Shown: positions 27,779-35,461 of the stretch, piece by piece | Layout of the letters: every line of letters begins with the position of its first letter | How positions within the stretch are numbered: position 1 is the first letter of the stretch | Source: an uncultured Christensenellaceae bacterium | GTDB taxonomy: Bacteria > Bacillota > Clostridia > Christensenellales > Pumilibacteraceae | Assembly: GCA_910588155.1 (NCBI GenBank) | Contig: CAJUPB010000001.1 | Location: 1-64,000 of the forward strand | Reading direction: 5' to 3' | Length of the DNA stretch: 64,000 bases | Notes under the pieces: generated by a model | Told to the model about the DNA's origin: nothing | Seen by the model: the letters and a program-made list of their open reading frames with translations, nothing else | Databases searched by the model: none | Program-made: the position numbers and the translations under genes

Positions 27779-27890
27779 GTAATTCTATATTGATTTGAAA
27801 TTTTGCGTATGAATCGATTGCCTGTCGAAAGTTATTAAAATGACCACAATAATCGTTTAATCGTTTTCATTTTTCGTTCGCCGTCCTTTT

Positions 27891-27912
27891 TGAAAGTGTA
27901 CTTTCAATTTTT
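27891..27912 (+). terminator. Weak terminator-like palindrome after comFC
   Basis: TGAAAGT and ACTTTCA (27891-27906) with two bases between can form at most a 5-6 pair stem, followed by ATTTTTATT. It is flanked by T-rich sequence on one side only. Possibly the pta-ackA-comFC terminator; stability is doubtful. The rest of 27779-27944 shows no gene. Confidence 0.35.
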
Positions 27913-27944
27913 ATTATCGTTGTAAAATATCGTTGTAAAATCGT

Positions 27945-27973
27945 TTGCCTTTTACCGCAAAGTGATTTATACT
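27945..27973 (+). promoter_or_regulatory. Promoter of an orphan small RNA
   Basis: TTGCCT (27945-27950), a 17-base spacer, TATACT (27968-27973). The expected start is near 27980. The nearest downstream coding gene is 450 bases away and has its own promoter, so this promoter appears to serve a short RNA. Confidence 0.7.
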
Positions 27974-27979
27974 TATAGA

Positions 27980-28063
27980 CAGTTGAACGGCTTATGCGCG
28001 TTCATCCCCGTTGCAAGTCTTTGCGACAGTGCCCCGAGTGGTCTAATCTCGGGGACTTTTTTT
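27980..28063 (+). ncRNA. Candidate small RNA with three hairpins and its own terminator
   Basis: About 84 bases between a good promoter and a T-tract. Hairpin 1 pairs TGAACG (27984-27989) with CGTTCA (27999-28004); hairpin 2 pairs GTTGCAA (28010-28016) with TTGCGAC (28021-28027), loop GTCT; hairpin 3 pairs CCCCGAG (28032-28038) with CTCGGGG (28048-28054) and is followed by ACTTTTTTT, a standard intrinsic terminator. CCCCG at 28006-28010 could alternatively pair with CGGGG of the terminator. There is no ribosome site or plausible small reading frame. I do not recognise it as 6S, SRP, tmRNA, RNase P or a known riboswitch. Confidence 0.6.
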
Positions 28064-28156
28064 ATCCTTTTTTACCGCGGAATTTATCCATTTTCTTTTT
28101 ATTTTCGAACGCAGGTTTTGGCTTAACTAAAAAATTCGAATAATTATCGTAAATGC

Positions 28157-28186
28157 TTGACTTGTTTTTCGTTGCAATGCTATAAT
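28157..28186 (+). promoter_or_regulatory. Promoter of thrS
   Basis: TTGACT (28157-28162), an 18-base spacer and a perfect TATAAT (28181-28186). It drives the T-box leader. The preceding bases 28064-28156 are AT-rich and contain nothing else recognisable. Confidence 0.85.
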
Positions 28187-28192
28187 ATAAGT

Positions 28193-28420
28193 AATGTGAA
28201 TTTCCGAAATAAAGACAAGTAGTCATCGAAATAAGCGTTTACAGAGAAAGTCGTTTTGGTTGAGAGCGACTAATGCTGTTCGGAGGACGAAACCACTTTA
28301 CAGGAACGTCGATTGAAACGAATTCAATCAAAGAGGCTGCGTTTTGCGCGGTGAATTAAGGTGGAACCACGGTATATAATCGTCCTTAAAGCACAATTGT
28401 GTTTTAAGGACTTATTTTTT
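28193..28420 (+). promoter_or_regulatory. T-box riboswitch of thrS
   Basis: Leader of about 230 bases with T-box hallmarks: AGAGAA near 28242, a distal Stem I loop with GGTTGAGAG, the T-box proper AAGGTGGAACCACGG (28358-28372) whose TGGA (28362-28365) would pair with the uncharged tRNA end, and a 13-pair terminator stem (28382-28394 with 28399-28411) followed by TTATTTTTT. The likely specifier is ACC (28292-28294) followed by A, a threonine codon, agreeing with the gene. Uncharged tRNA-Thr should favour the antiterminator and raise thrS expression. Confidence 0.93.
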
Positions 28421-28431
28421 GGAGGTATTGT

Positions 28432-30333
28432 ATGAAAGTTACTTTGAAAGACGGGTCGGTATTAAATGCCGAAAAGAATACCACTGCGGAACAAATAGCA
28501 ATGAGTATAAGCGAGGGTCTGGCCAGAAATGCCCTTGCGGCAAGAATCGACGGGGAAGTAGTCGATTTGAAGACCGTTATAAATAAAGACTGTGCTTTGG
28601 AGATTTTGACGGCGCGCGACAAAGAAACACGAGAGATTTTTTTGCATACCGCGGCTCACGTTTTGGCGCAGGCTGTAAAGAATCTGTATCCTACAACACA
28701 ACTTGCGATTGGACCTGCAATCAAGGACGGATTTTATTATGACTTTGATTTTTCCGTTCCGATAACTCCAAGTGATTTCGAGAAAATCGAAAAAGAAATG
28801 AAGGCAATTATCAAAGCCGATTTTCCGATGGAGCGCATTGTGGTGTCCAGAGAACAGGCTTTGACGAAAATGCGTGGTTTCGGCGAACAATATAAGATTC
28901 AAATAATAGAAGATTTGCCTGCCGATGCAAAAATAACGTTATACAAGCAGGGCGAATTTTACGACTTGTGCAGAGGTCCGCATCTTCCTTCTACGGGTAA
29001 AATCAAATATTTCAAACTCACGTCCATTGCCGGCGCATATTGGCGCGGGAACGAAAAAAACAAGATGCTTACGCGTATCTACGGAACCGCATTTGCCAAA
29101 AAAGACGAAATGGACGAGTATTTCCGTATGATTGAGGAGGCTAAAAAACGCGACCATACGAAGCTCGGCAAAGAGCTTAAATTATTTTCTCTTATGAACG
29201 AGGGAAAGGGGTTTCCGTTCTTTTTGCCGAACGGTATGGCTTTGAAAAACTCGCTTGTGGACTATTGGCGAGACCTTCATCGAAAAGAGGGGTATGTGGA
29301 AATTCAGACCCCGATAATTCTCAACCGCACTCTTTGGGAAAATTCCGGGCATTGGGAACACTATAAAGACAATATGTACACCACCAAAATCGACGAGGAC
29401 GATTGTGCCGTCAAGCCTATGAATTGCCCAGGATGTATGCTCGTATACAAATTGTCTCCGCACAGTTATAAGGATTTGCCAATAAGAATGGCGGAGATGG
29501 GGCTTGTTCATCGCCACGAGAAGAGCGGACAGTTGCACGGACTTTTCCGTGTACGTTGCTTTACACAGGACGACGCCCATATTTTTATGTTGCCCGAACA
29601 GATTACCGACGAAATCAAAGGAGTGGTAAGACTGACCGACAAAATTTACAGTCAATTCGGGTTTAAGTACAAAATAGAGCTTTCTACACGTCCCGAAAAC
29701 AGTATGGGCAGCGAGGAAGAATGGGAAGTCGCAACGTCTGCTTTAAGAGCCGCATTGGATGAGTTGGGACTCGACTATGAGTTAAATGAGGGCGACGGAG
29801 CGTTTTACGGGCCGAAAATCGATTTCCATTTGCAAGACAGCATAGGTCGCACTTGGCAATGCGGTACGATACAGCTCGATTTCCAAATGCCGCAACGTTT
29901 CAACTTGGAATATGTGGGAGAGGACGGTCAAAAACATCGTCCCATAATGATACATCGTGCGATATTCGGTTCGATAGAAAGATTTATAGGAATATTGATT
30001 GAGCATTACGCCGGAAATTTTCCCGTTTGGCTGGCGCCGGTGCAAGTAAAAATATTGCCTATAACGGATAGAACCGCAGAATATGCAATGAATATCGCAA
30101 AAAAGATGAAGGAACTCAATTATCGGTGCGAAGTAGATTCGCGCAATGAAAAAATCGGATATAAAATAAGAGAGGCGCAACTCGAAAAAGTTCCGTATAT
30201 GATTGTAGTCGGCGATAAGGAGTCGGAGAACAATGCCGTTGCCGTCAGAAGTCGCAAAGACGGTGATTTGGGCGCTATGACTTTCGAAGACTTTATCCGC
30301 AAATTAGCCGAAGAAAATGAAAAAAAGATTTAA
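28432..30333 (+). CDS. thrS: Threonyl-tRNA synthetase
   Basis: A 633-residue class II synthetase. N-terminal TGS domain (about 1-62), then the editing domain with HTAAH (72-76) and CRGPHL, a catalytic core with FRVRCFTQDDAHIF (motif 2) and the zinc Cys in MNCPGCM, and a C-terminal anticodon-binding domain starting near 535 (PVQVKILPI). Full bacterial length with intact editing site. TGGAGG precedes ATG 28432. Controlled by the T-box leader. Confidence 0.98.
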   Translation: MKVTLKDGSVLNAEKNTTAEQIAMSISEGLARNALAARIDGEVVDLKTVINKDCALEILTARDKETREIFLHTAAHVLAQAVKNLYPTTQLAIGPAIKDGFYYDFDFSVPITPSDFEKIEKEMKAIIKADFPMERIVVSREQALTKMRGFGEQYKIQIIEDLPADAKITLYKQGEFYDLCRGPHLPSTGKIKYFKLTSIAGAYWRGNEKNKMLTRIYGTAFAKKDEMDEYFRMIEEAKKRDHTKLGKELKLFSLMNEGKGFPFFLPNGMALKNSLVDYWRDLHRKEGYVEIQTPIILNRTLWENSGHWEHYKDNMYTTKIDEDDCAVKPMNCPGCMLVYKLSPHSYKDLPIRMAEMGLVHRHEKSGQLHGLFRVRCFTQDDAHIFMLPEQITDEIKGVVRLTDKIYSQFGFKYKIELSTRPENSMGSEEEWEVATSALRAALDELGLDYELNEGDGAFYGPKIDFHLQDSIGRTWQCGTIQLDFQMPQRFNLEYVGEDGQKHRPIMIHRAIFGSIERFIGILIEHYAGNFPVWLAPVQVKILPITDRTAEYAMNIAKKMKELNYRCEVDSRNEKIGYKIREAQLEKVPYMIVVGDKESENNAVAVRSRKDGDLGAMTFEDFIRKLAEENEKKI

Positions 30334-30350
30334 GAGCCTGTTGCAAACGG

Positions 30351-30379
30351 TTGACACGCCTTTATTTATGTGATATAAT
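30351..30379 (+). promoter_or_regulatory. Consensus promoter of infC-rpmI-rplT
   Basis: An exact TTGACA (30351-30356) and exact TATAAT (30374-30379) with 17 bases between: a perfect sigma-A promoter, as expected for a strongly expressed ribosomal operon that is controlled afterwards by attenuation. Confidence 0.93.
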
Positions 30380-30385
30380 GTTTAG

Positions 30386-30498
30386 CGTTGGAAGTAGATT
30401 GTATCTCACCGTAAGAATTTCGAAACGGTAACGCTTTAATAATTAAACGGATATTTGCGTTTAGTGAGCGGATACGATTACGTCCGCTCACTATTTTT
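30386..30498 (+). promoter_or_regulatory. Leader with attenuator before infC (L20-type leader)
   Basis: A 110-base untranslated leader ends in a terminator: AGTGAGCGGA (30463-30472) pairs with TCCGCTCACT (30483-30492), then ATTTTTAT. Earlier segments (for example CACCGT...ACGGT near 30408-30429) can pair with each other. Placement matches the L20 leader of Firmicutes, in which ribosomal protein L20 binds the leader and promotes termination. I assign it by position and terminator, not by checked consensus. Confidence 0.7.
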
Positions 30499-30513
30499 AT
30501 GGAGGACATCACC

Positions 30514-31026
30514 ATCATTAAAGAAGTCGAAATTAATGAGAGAATCAGGGACAGCGAAGTTCGCGTTATCGACGAGAACGGAGTCCAACTCGGAATAATG
30601 AGCGCGGCTCAGGCAAACAGAATTGCCGACGAGAGAAATCTTGATTTGGTGAAAATCAGTCCGACTGTCGTGCCGCCCGTATGCAAAATAATGAATTACG
30701 GGAAGTTTAAGTTCGATACCGCAAAGAAAGAAAAGGACGCGAGAAAGAAGCAAAAGACGAGCGAGTTGAAAGAAGTTTGGCTTTCGATGACCATCGACAC
30801 GCACGATTTGGAGACAAAAGCCAAGCAGGCGTCCAAATTCCTGTCGTCGGGAGACAAAGTCAAAGTTTCTATCAGAATGCGCGGACGTCAACAGGCGCAC
30901 GCAGATATCGGCGTTCAGGTTATGTATAAATTTTTCGATATAGTCGAAAGCGTTTCCGTGATGGATAAAAAGCCTGTTACGGAAGGCAGAAACATTATAA
31001 TGATATTAAACCCTAAAAAGAGTTAA
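30514..31026 (+). CDS. infC: Translation initiation factor IF-3
   Basis: About 170 residues with both IF-3 domains: N domain INERIRDSEVRVIDENGVQLG and C domain from about 85 with MTIDTHDLETKAKQA and VKVSIRMRGRQ. The start is probably non-AUG: the only upstream ATG (30499) touches the terminator T run and lies before, not after, the GGAGG ribosome site (30501-30505). ATC 30514 (8 bases after it) or ATT 30517 are the sensible starts; AUU/AUC starts are a known hallmark of infC, letting IF-3 limit its own translation. First gene of infC-rpmI-rplT. Confidence 0.88.
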   Translation: MIKEVEINERIRDSEVRVIDENGVQLGIMSAAQANRIADERNLDLVKISPTVVPPVCKIMNYGKFKFDTAKKEKDARKKQKTSELKEVWLSMTIDTHDLETKAKQASKFLSSGDKVKVSIRMRGRQQAHADIGVQVMYKFFDIVESVSVMDKKPVTEGRNIIMILNPKKS

Positions 31027-31043
31027 AACGGAGGATATAAATT

Positions 31044-31241
31044 ATGCCTAAAATGAGAAGTCACAGCGGCGCGAAGAAGCGTTTCCGCGTAACGGCGTCC
31101 GGTCGCATCAAGCGCGGACAACAGGGAAAAAATCATATTTTGACGAAGAAGTCCAGCAAACGCAAAATGGCTTTGCGTCAAGGCGCTTATATGGGGTCCG
31201 ACAAAGAAGCGACTACCATAAAGAATATGATTCAGAAGTAA
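31044..31241 (+). CDS. rpmI: 50S ribosomal protein L35
   Basis: A 65-residue very basic protein beginning [20 protein letters not shown], with [15 protein letters not shown] in the middle: the L35 pattern. GGAGG precedes ATG 31044. Second gene of the operon, 17 bases after infC. Confidence 0.97.
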   Translation: MPKMRSHSGAKKRFRVTASGRIKRGQQGKNHILTKKSSKRKMALRQGAYMGSDKEATTIKNMIQK

Positions 31242-31256
31242 ACGGGAGGTGCAATT

Positions 31257-31607
31257 ATGCGAGTAAAAAGAGCAGTCAACGCAGTTAAGAAACGCAGAAA
31301 AATAATGAGATTGGCAAAGGGCTATTTCGGCTCGAAGTCAAGGTCCTATCGCATAGCAAGAGAGGCGGTTATGAAGTCTCTTATGTATGCGTTCATTGGA
31401 AGAAGAAACAAGAAAAGAGATTTCAGAAAACTTTGGATAGCAAGAATAAATGCAGGTGCGAGAGCTTACGGTTTGTCGTACAGCAGATTTATGCACGGAC
31501 TTAAAGTTGCGGGAATAAATCTCAACAGAAAGATTCTTGCCGATTTGGCTGTCAACGATAGCGTTGCTTTTAAAGCACTTGCCGAAAAAGCAGCTTCGGC
31601 ACAGTAA
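31257..31607 (+). CDS. rplT: 50S ribosomal protein L20
   Basis: A 116-residue L20 starting [20 protein letters not shown] with the [19 protein letters not shown] block and a C-terminal globular part ([10 protein letters not shown]). In Firmicutes it binds 23S rRNA early and represses its own operon through the leader. GGGAGG precedes ATG 31257. Confidence 0.97.
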   Translation: MRVKRAVNAVKKRRKIMRLAKGYFGSKSRSYRIAREAVMKSLMYAFIGRRNKKRDFRKLWIARINAGARAYGLSYSRFMHGLKVAGINLNRKILADLAVNDSVAFKALAEKAASAQ

Positions 31608-31631
31608 TCACCGTACTTCCGACTGGTTATT

Positions 31632-32378
31632 ATGGACGTCATTGTTTCGTCTGAAAATACGCTGATTAAGACCGTAGTCAAACTAAAACAGCGAAAGTAT
31701 CGTTATGAATACGGTAAGTTTGTTTTGGAAGGTTATCGGCTTATCAAGGACTCGGTGAAAAATGACGTTGATGTTATTGTTATTGTGTCGGAAAGCAAGT
31801 ATAAAGAGTACGCATACGAGTTTGCGAATGTCGTAACAGTCAGTGACAGATTATTCGATAAAATATCCGACACCGTAAACAGTCAAGGAATAATAGCAGT
31901 TGTTCCTTTACCCGAATTTAAAGATAAGCCGCACAGTCGGCTTTGTCTTTATTTGGACGGAATAAGAGACCCGGGAAATCTCGGAGCGATAGTTCGTACT
32001 GCGGCGGCTTGCGGTTTTTGCGATATAGTTTTGTGCGATTGTGTCGACGTTTTCAACCCGAAAGCAATTCGCAGCAGTATGAGCGCATTTCGACACTGCA
32101 ATTTTATCTTGGCAACCGACGACAAGTCACAACTGGACGGTTATACTTTGATTTGTGCCGATGCGAACGGAAAAAGCATTGCGGAAATCGGTTCGAATGC
32201 GGTTGACGGTCGTTTGTGTTTGATTATAGGAAATGAAGCCAACGGTATAAGCGATTCAATGAAAAGACGGGCAGACGTGACTGTGGCATTGCCTATGGAA
32301 AACGGTGTAGAGTCTTTGAATGCTGCTGTCGGGGCAAGCGTTATAATGTATTATTTGAGATATTTAAAAAGTTATTAA
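31632..32378 (+). CDS. TrmH/SpoU family RNA 2'-O-methyltransferase
   Basis: A 248-residue SPOUT enzyme: N-terminal L30e-like substrate-binding domain (FVLEGYRLIKDSV) and C-terminal knot with LDGIRDPGNLGAIVRTAAA (motif 1), LIIGNEANGIS (motif 2) and VALPMENGVESLNAAVGASV (motif 3). This resembles YsgA, found after rplT in Bacillus. The target nucleotide is unknown; rRNA (23S) is likely from family context. Start ATG 31632 lacks a strong ribosome site. Confidence 0.9.
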   Translation: MDVIVSSENTLIKTVVKLKQRKYRYEYGKFVLEGYRLIKDSVKNDVDVIVIVSESKYKEYAYEFANVVTVSDRLFDKISDTVNSQGIIAVVPLPEFKDKPHSRLCLYLDGIRDPGNLGAIVRTAAACGFCDIVLCDCVDVFNPKAIRSSMSAFRHCNFILATDDKSQLDGYTLICADANGKSIAEIGSNAVDGRLCLIIGNEANGISDSMKRRADVTVALPMENGVESLNAAVGASVIMYYLRYLKSY

Positions 32379-32387
32379 GGAGTTATT

Positions 32388-33131
32388 ATGTCCGGTCACA
32401 GCAAGTGGGCAACAATAAAGAGAGCGAAAGGCAAGACTGACGCCGCCCGCGGTAAGGTTTTCACGAAAATAGGAAGAGAAATTGCCGTTGCGGTTAAACT
32501 CGGAGGCGGAGACCCTTCTACGAACTCGAAATTGAGAGACGTTATTTCCAAGGCAAAAGCCGCAAATATGCCCAACGATAATATTCAGCGCAGTATTAAG
32601 AAGGCAAGCGGAGAGCTTGGAAACATTAACTATGAAAGCATTTCGTACGAAGGATACGGCGTAAACGGCGTTGCGGTCATAGTCGAAACGCTTACCGACA
32701 ACAAAAACAGAACAGCGTCGGACGTCAGGCACATTTTCGACAAGTGCGGCGGTTCTATGGGTACAAACGGTTGTGTGTCGTATCTCTTCGACACAAAGGG
32801 CGTTATACTGATAGAAAAAAAGAGCGGTATGGACGATGACGAGATGATGATGACGGCTATCGACAGCGGTGCCGACGATTTCAATGTTTCGGACGGACTT
32901 TACGAGATTACGACTTTACCTTCGGCATTGTCGCAGGTTCGCGAAGCACTGGAATCAAAAGGGTTTGTTCTTGCCGGGGCGGAAGTGGAAAAAATACCCG
33001 CAAATACCGTTGATTTAAGCGGTGCGGATTTGGAAAAATTTACGAGAATGTTAGATATGTTTGATGACAACGACGACGTTCAAGATGTTTTTCACAACGC
33101 AAATTTGCCCGATGAGGGTGACGACGAGTAA
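32388..33131 (+). CDS. yebC: YebC/PmpR family protein
   Basis: A 247-residue protein starting MSGHSKWATIKRAKGKTDAA, the invariant YebC N-terminus, followed by NMPNDNIQRSIKKASGE and YEGYGVNGVAVIVE. The family has been described as transcriptional regulators and, more recently, as translation factors helping with difficult proline stretches. AAGGAG precedes ATG 32388. It is followed by proA two bases downstream. Confidence 0.95.
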   Translation: MSGHSKWATIKRAKGKTDAARGKVFTKIGREIAVAVKLGGGDPSTNSKLRDVISKAKAANMPNDNIQRSIKKASGELGNINYESISYEGYGVNGVAVIVETLTDNKNRTASDVRHIFDKCGGSMGTNGCVSYLFDTKGVILIEKKSGMDDDEMMMTAIDSGADDFNVSDGLYEITTLPSALSQVREALESKGFVLAGAEVEKIPANTVDLSGADLEKFTRMLDMFDDNDDVQDVFHNANLPDEGDDE

Positions 33132-33133
33132 TA

Positions 33134-34381
33134 ATGCGCAGCGATATAGAGGAAAAATGCAAGAAAGCGAAAGCGTGTGCCGATTATATGGCTACGCTTT
33201 CTGCATATAACAAAAATAAAATGATTTCGACGGTTCGCGATGCCGTCAGTCTATACGAGGATGATATTTTGTCCGCGAACAGAGAAGACGTCGAAAGGTG
33301 TAAAGATAAGCCTGCCTCGTTTATAGACAGGCTTACGCTAAACAAAAAGCGACTTGCAGCGGTGCGCGACGGCGTGGATAAGCTGATTTCGCTTGCCGAC
33401 CCGATAGGAGAAATACTCGACGAATGGGTTACGGAGAAAACAAATCTAAAAATCAGAAAAGTAAGGACGCCGCTGGGCGTTATCGGTTTGATTTACGAAG
33501 CAAGACCGAACGTAACCGTCGATGCCGTATGTTTGGCTTTGAAAACGGGGAATGCTGTCGTTTTGAGAGGTAGCAAAGATGCGATTGCCACGAACAAAGC
33601 TATTGTTCGTGCTGTCAAAGCAGAGCTGACTCGAAACGGATTCGACGACAATGTCGTTCAGCTTATCGAGGATGTTTCGCACGAAGGAGCGGAACTCTTT
33701 ATGAAACAGCGCGAATATGTCGACGTACTTTTGCCTCGCGGTTCGAAAGAGTTTATTAAAAGCGTCGTGCAAAAAGCGACAATTCCCGTTATAGAAACAG
33801 GAGCGGGGAATTGTCACGCCTATGTGGAAAAAAGCGCAGATTTGAAAAAAGCAGTCGATATTATTGTAAACGGAAAGGTTTCGCGCCCGAGCGTTTGCAA
33901 TGCATTGGAAAGTCTTTTGATAGACAAAGAAGTTGCGGAGAAATATATCGTACCTATATTGAGCGAGCTTGAACGGCACGGTGTTGCCGTTAGAGGTTGT
34001 CCGACAACGAAAAAACTTTTTCCTGCCGCTCAATCTCTTAAAGAGTCCGATTTGTTTGCCGAATACGGTAATCTTATTATTTCGGTAAAAGTTGTAGACG
34101 GCATCGATGAAGCCATAAAGCATATAAACAAATACGGTACGCATCACAGCGAAGTAATCATAACGGAAGATGAAAGTGCTGCGGAGAAGTTTTTGAAAAG
34201 AGTCGACAGTGCCGCCGTGTACGTCAATGCGTCTACACGTTTTACCGATGGTTGTGAATTCGGTTTCGGTGCGGAAATGGGTATTTCGACGCAAAAACTG
34301 CACGCAAGGGGACCTATGGGACTTGCCGAACTCACATCATATAAGTATATGATTTTCGGCAACGGACAAATACGAGAGTAG
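33134..34381 (+). CDS. proA: Glutamate-5-semialdehyde dehydrogenase
   Basis: A 415-residue NADPH-dependent gamma-glutamyl phosphate reductase of proline synthesis. GVIGLIYEARPNVTVDA, the nucleotide-binding LRGSKDA region and the catalytic cysteine in VSRPSVCNALESLL are present; ends with RGPMGLAELTSYKYM, the ProA C-terminal motif. proB is not adjacent, so the kinase must be elsewhere. It starts right after yebC and is followed by radC after 11 bases. Confidence 0.95.
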   Translation: MRSDIEEKCKKAKACADYMATLSAYNKNKMISTVRDAVSLYEDDILSANREDVERCKDKPASFIDRLTLNKKRLAAVRDGVDKLISLADPIGEILDEWVTEKTNLKIRKVRTPLGVIGLIYEARPNVTVDAVCLALKTGNAVVLRGSKDAIATNKAIVRAVKAELTRNGFDDNVVQLIEDVSHEGAELFMKQREYVDVLLPRGSKEFIKSVVQKATIPVIETGAGNCHAYVEKSADLKKAVDIIVNGKVSRPSVCNALESLLIDKEVAEKYIVPILSELERHGVAVRGCPTTKKLFPAAQSLKESDLFAEYGNLIISVKVVDGIDEAIKHINKYGTHHSEVIITEDESAAEKFLKRVDSAAVYVNASTRFTDGCEFGFGAEMGISTQKLHARGPMGLAELTSYKYMIFGNGQIRE

Positions 34382-34392
34382 AGGGATATACG

Positions 34393-35319
34393 ATGAGCGA
34401 AAATAAAAATGCGAAAGCAATAAAAACGGATTCGGCGGAAGGAAAGAGTGAAAAGAAGAACAAGGGAAAGAAAAACATTCACGCAGGTCATCGTCAACGT
34501 GTTTATGACGCGATTTCGAAAGACCCGTTGATGGAAACTTTTTCCGAAGTCGAGACATTGGAATTTTTATTGTATTCGATGTATCCGCGACGGGATACAA
34601 ACGCATTGGCTCATTTGTTGTTGGAACGGTTCGGTTCTATGGTCGGAATTTTTTCTGCGTCTGCCGACGATTTAATGAAATTGAGCGGAATATCGCAAAG
34701 AACCGCAATGTTTTTGAAATCCTTTCCTGCCATAGCGAGAAAATCGCAGCTTTTGAGAGTCAAAAGCAAGTCGATTAAAGATATGAATTCGGCTTTGGAC
34801 TATATTAAACTGCATTTTGATTACTGCTATACGGAAGTAATGTACGTTATGTGTTTGGATGTCAAAAACAGGCTTTTGGGCGTGGATTGCGTTACGGCGA
34901 AAGGCACTCCAACATCCAATGTTATTTCGGTCCCGGCTATTGTCGAGTCGGCATTGCATCATCACGCTTCGAAAGTTATTTTGGCGCACAATCACCCCAC
35001 GGGAATTGTTATTCCGTCGATAGAAGATATAAATACCACCGATTTGCTGATAGATACTTTGGCTGCGCTGGATGTAGTTTTGGTTGACCACTTGATATTT
35101 ACGGGAGATTCGCAATATTTGAGTTTTTTCAATTCCGGACTCATAAGAATGTTATATCAAAATTTCGATTGCATACATAAGACGAATATGAGTTCTTTTT
35201 TGTTTGTGGAAAAAGAGCGTAAACTCAGCAGTGGGATAGAGTATATTTTCGATATGGAAACGGCAACGATAGTTAAGAAAAGCGAATTCGACGCATATGT
35301 CACCGGAAGAATCGAGTGA
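34393..35319 (+). CDS. radC: RadC/DUF2466 family JAB-domain protein
   Basis: A 308-residue protein: a lysine-rich low-complexity N-terminus (about 1-33), a helix-hairpin-helix-like region (LMKLSGISQRTAMFLKSFPA), and the JAB metal-binding motif AHNHPTGIVIPSIEDINTTD (HxH plus Asp). Longer than most RadC proteins because of N- and C-terminal extensions. The historic DNA-repair link is disputed. It is in a same-strand run with yebC-proA and precedes a 26-codon frame and a two-way terminator. Confidence 0.85.
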   Translation: MSENKNAKAIKTDSAEGKSEKKNKGKKNIHAGHRQRVYDAISKDPLMETFSEVETLEFLLYSMYPRRDTNALAHLLLERFGSMVGIFSASADDLMKLSGISQRTAMFLKSFPAIARKSQLLRVKSKSIKDMNSALDYIKLHFDYCYTEVMYVMCLDVKNRLLGVDCVTAKGTPTSNVISVPAIVESALHHHASKVILAHNHPTGIVIPSIEDINTTDLLIDTLAALDVVLVDHLIFTGDSQYLSFFNSGLIRMLYQNFDCIHKTNMSSFLFVEKERKLSSGIEYIFDMETATIVKKSEFDAYVTGRIE

Positions 35320-35325
35320 GGAAAA

Positions 35326-35406
35326 GTGAGAGAGTCCGGTTTGGAAGAATTGAAATCTATGTTGCAGCAAAATATCGACGAAGTCAAATCAAGTTTGAAA
35401 AAGTAG
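35326..35406 (+). CDS. Possible 26-residue peptide after radC
   Basis: A GTG-start frame encodes 26 residues, VRESGLEELKSMLQQNIDEV then KSSLKK, a charged amphipathic helix. It begins 6 bases after the radC stop with GAGG (35318-35321) overlapping that stop, and ends 20 bases before the terminator. This fits a real small gene of the radC transcript, but chance cannot be excluded at this length. Confidence 0.35.
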   Translation: MRESGLEELKSMLQQNIDEVKSSLKK

Positions 35407-35421
35407 ATTGGGAAAGATAAT

Positions 35422-35460
35422 AAAAAATCCGACGACTTATTGCCGCGTCGGACTTTTTTT
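35422..35460. terminator. Two-way terminator between radC and argH
   Basis: Stem TCCGACG (35428-35434) with CGTCGGA (35446-35452), an 11-base loop, TTTTTTT after it on the + strand and AAAAAA before it, which is the T run for the - strand. It separates the yebC-proA-radC transcript from the convergent argGH transcript. Confidence 0.85.
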
Positions 35461-35461
35461 A

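Noticed and set aside
27779..27944. A hidden small protein gene between comFC and the small RNA
   Set aside because: No frame with a plausible ribosome site and start was found; the sequence is AT-rich with several stops in each frame.
28200..28420. The thrS leader as a novel riboswitch
   Set aside because: It carries the standard T-box sequence and a threonine specifier, so it is a known class of element.
30499..30501. ATG at 30499 as the infC start
   Set aside because: It is adjacent to the attenuator T run and its only possible ribosome site (GGAGG) lies downstream of it, so it cannot be used in the normal way.
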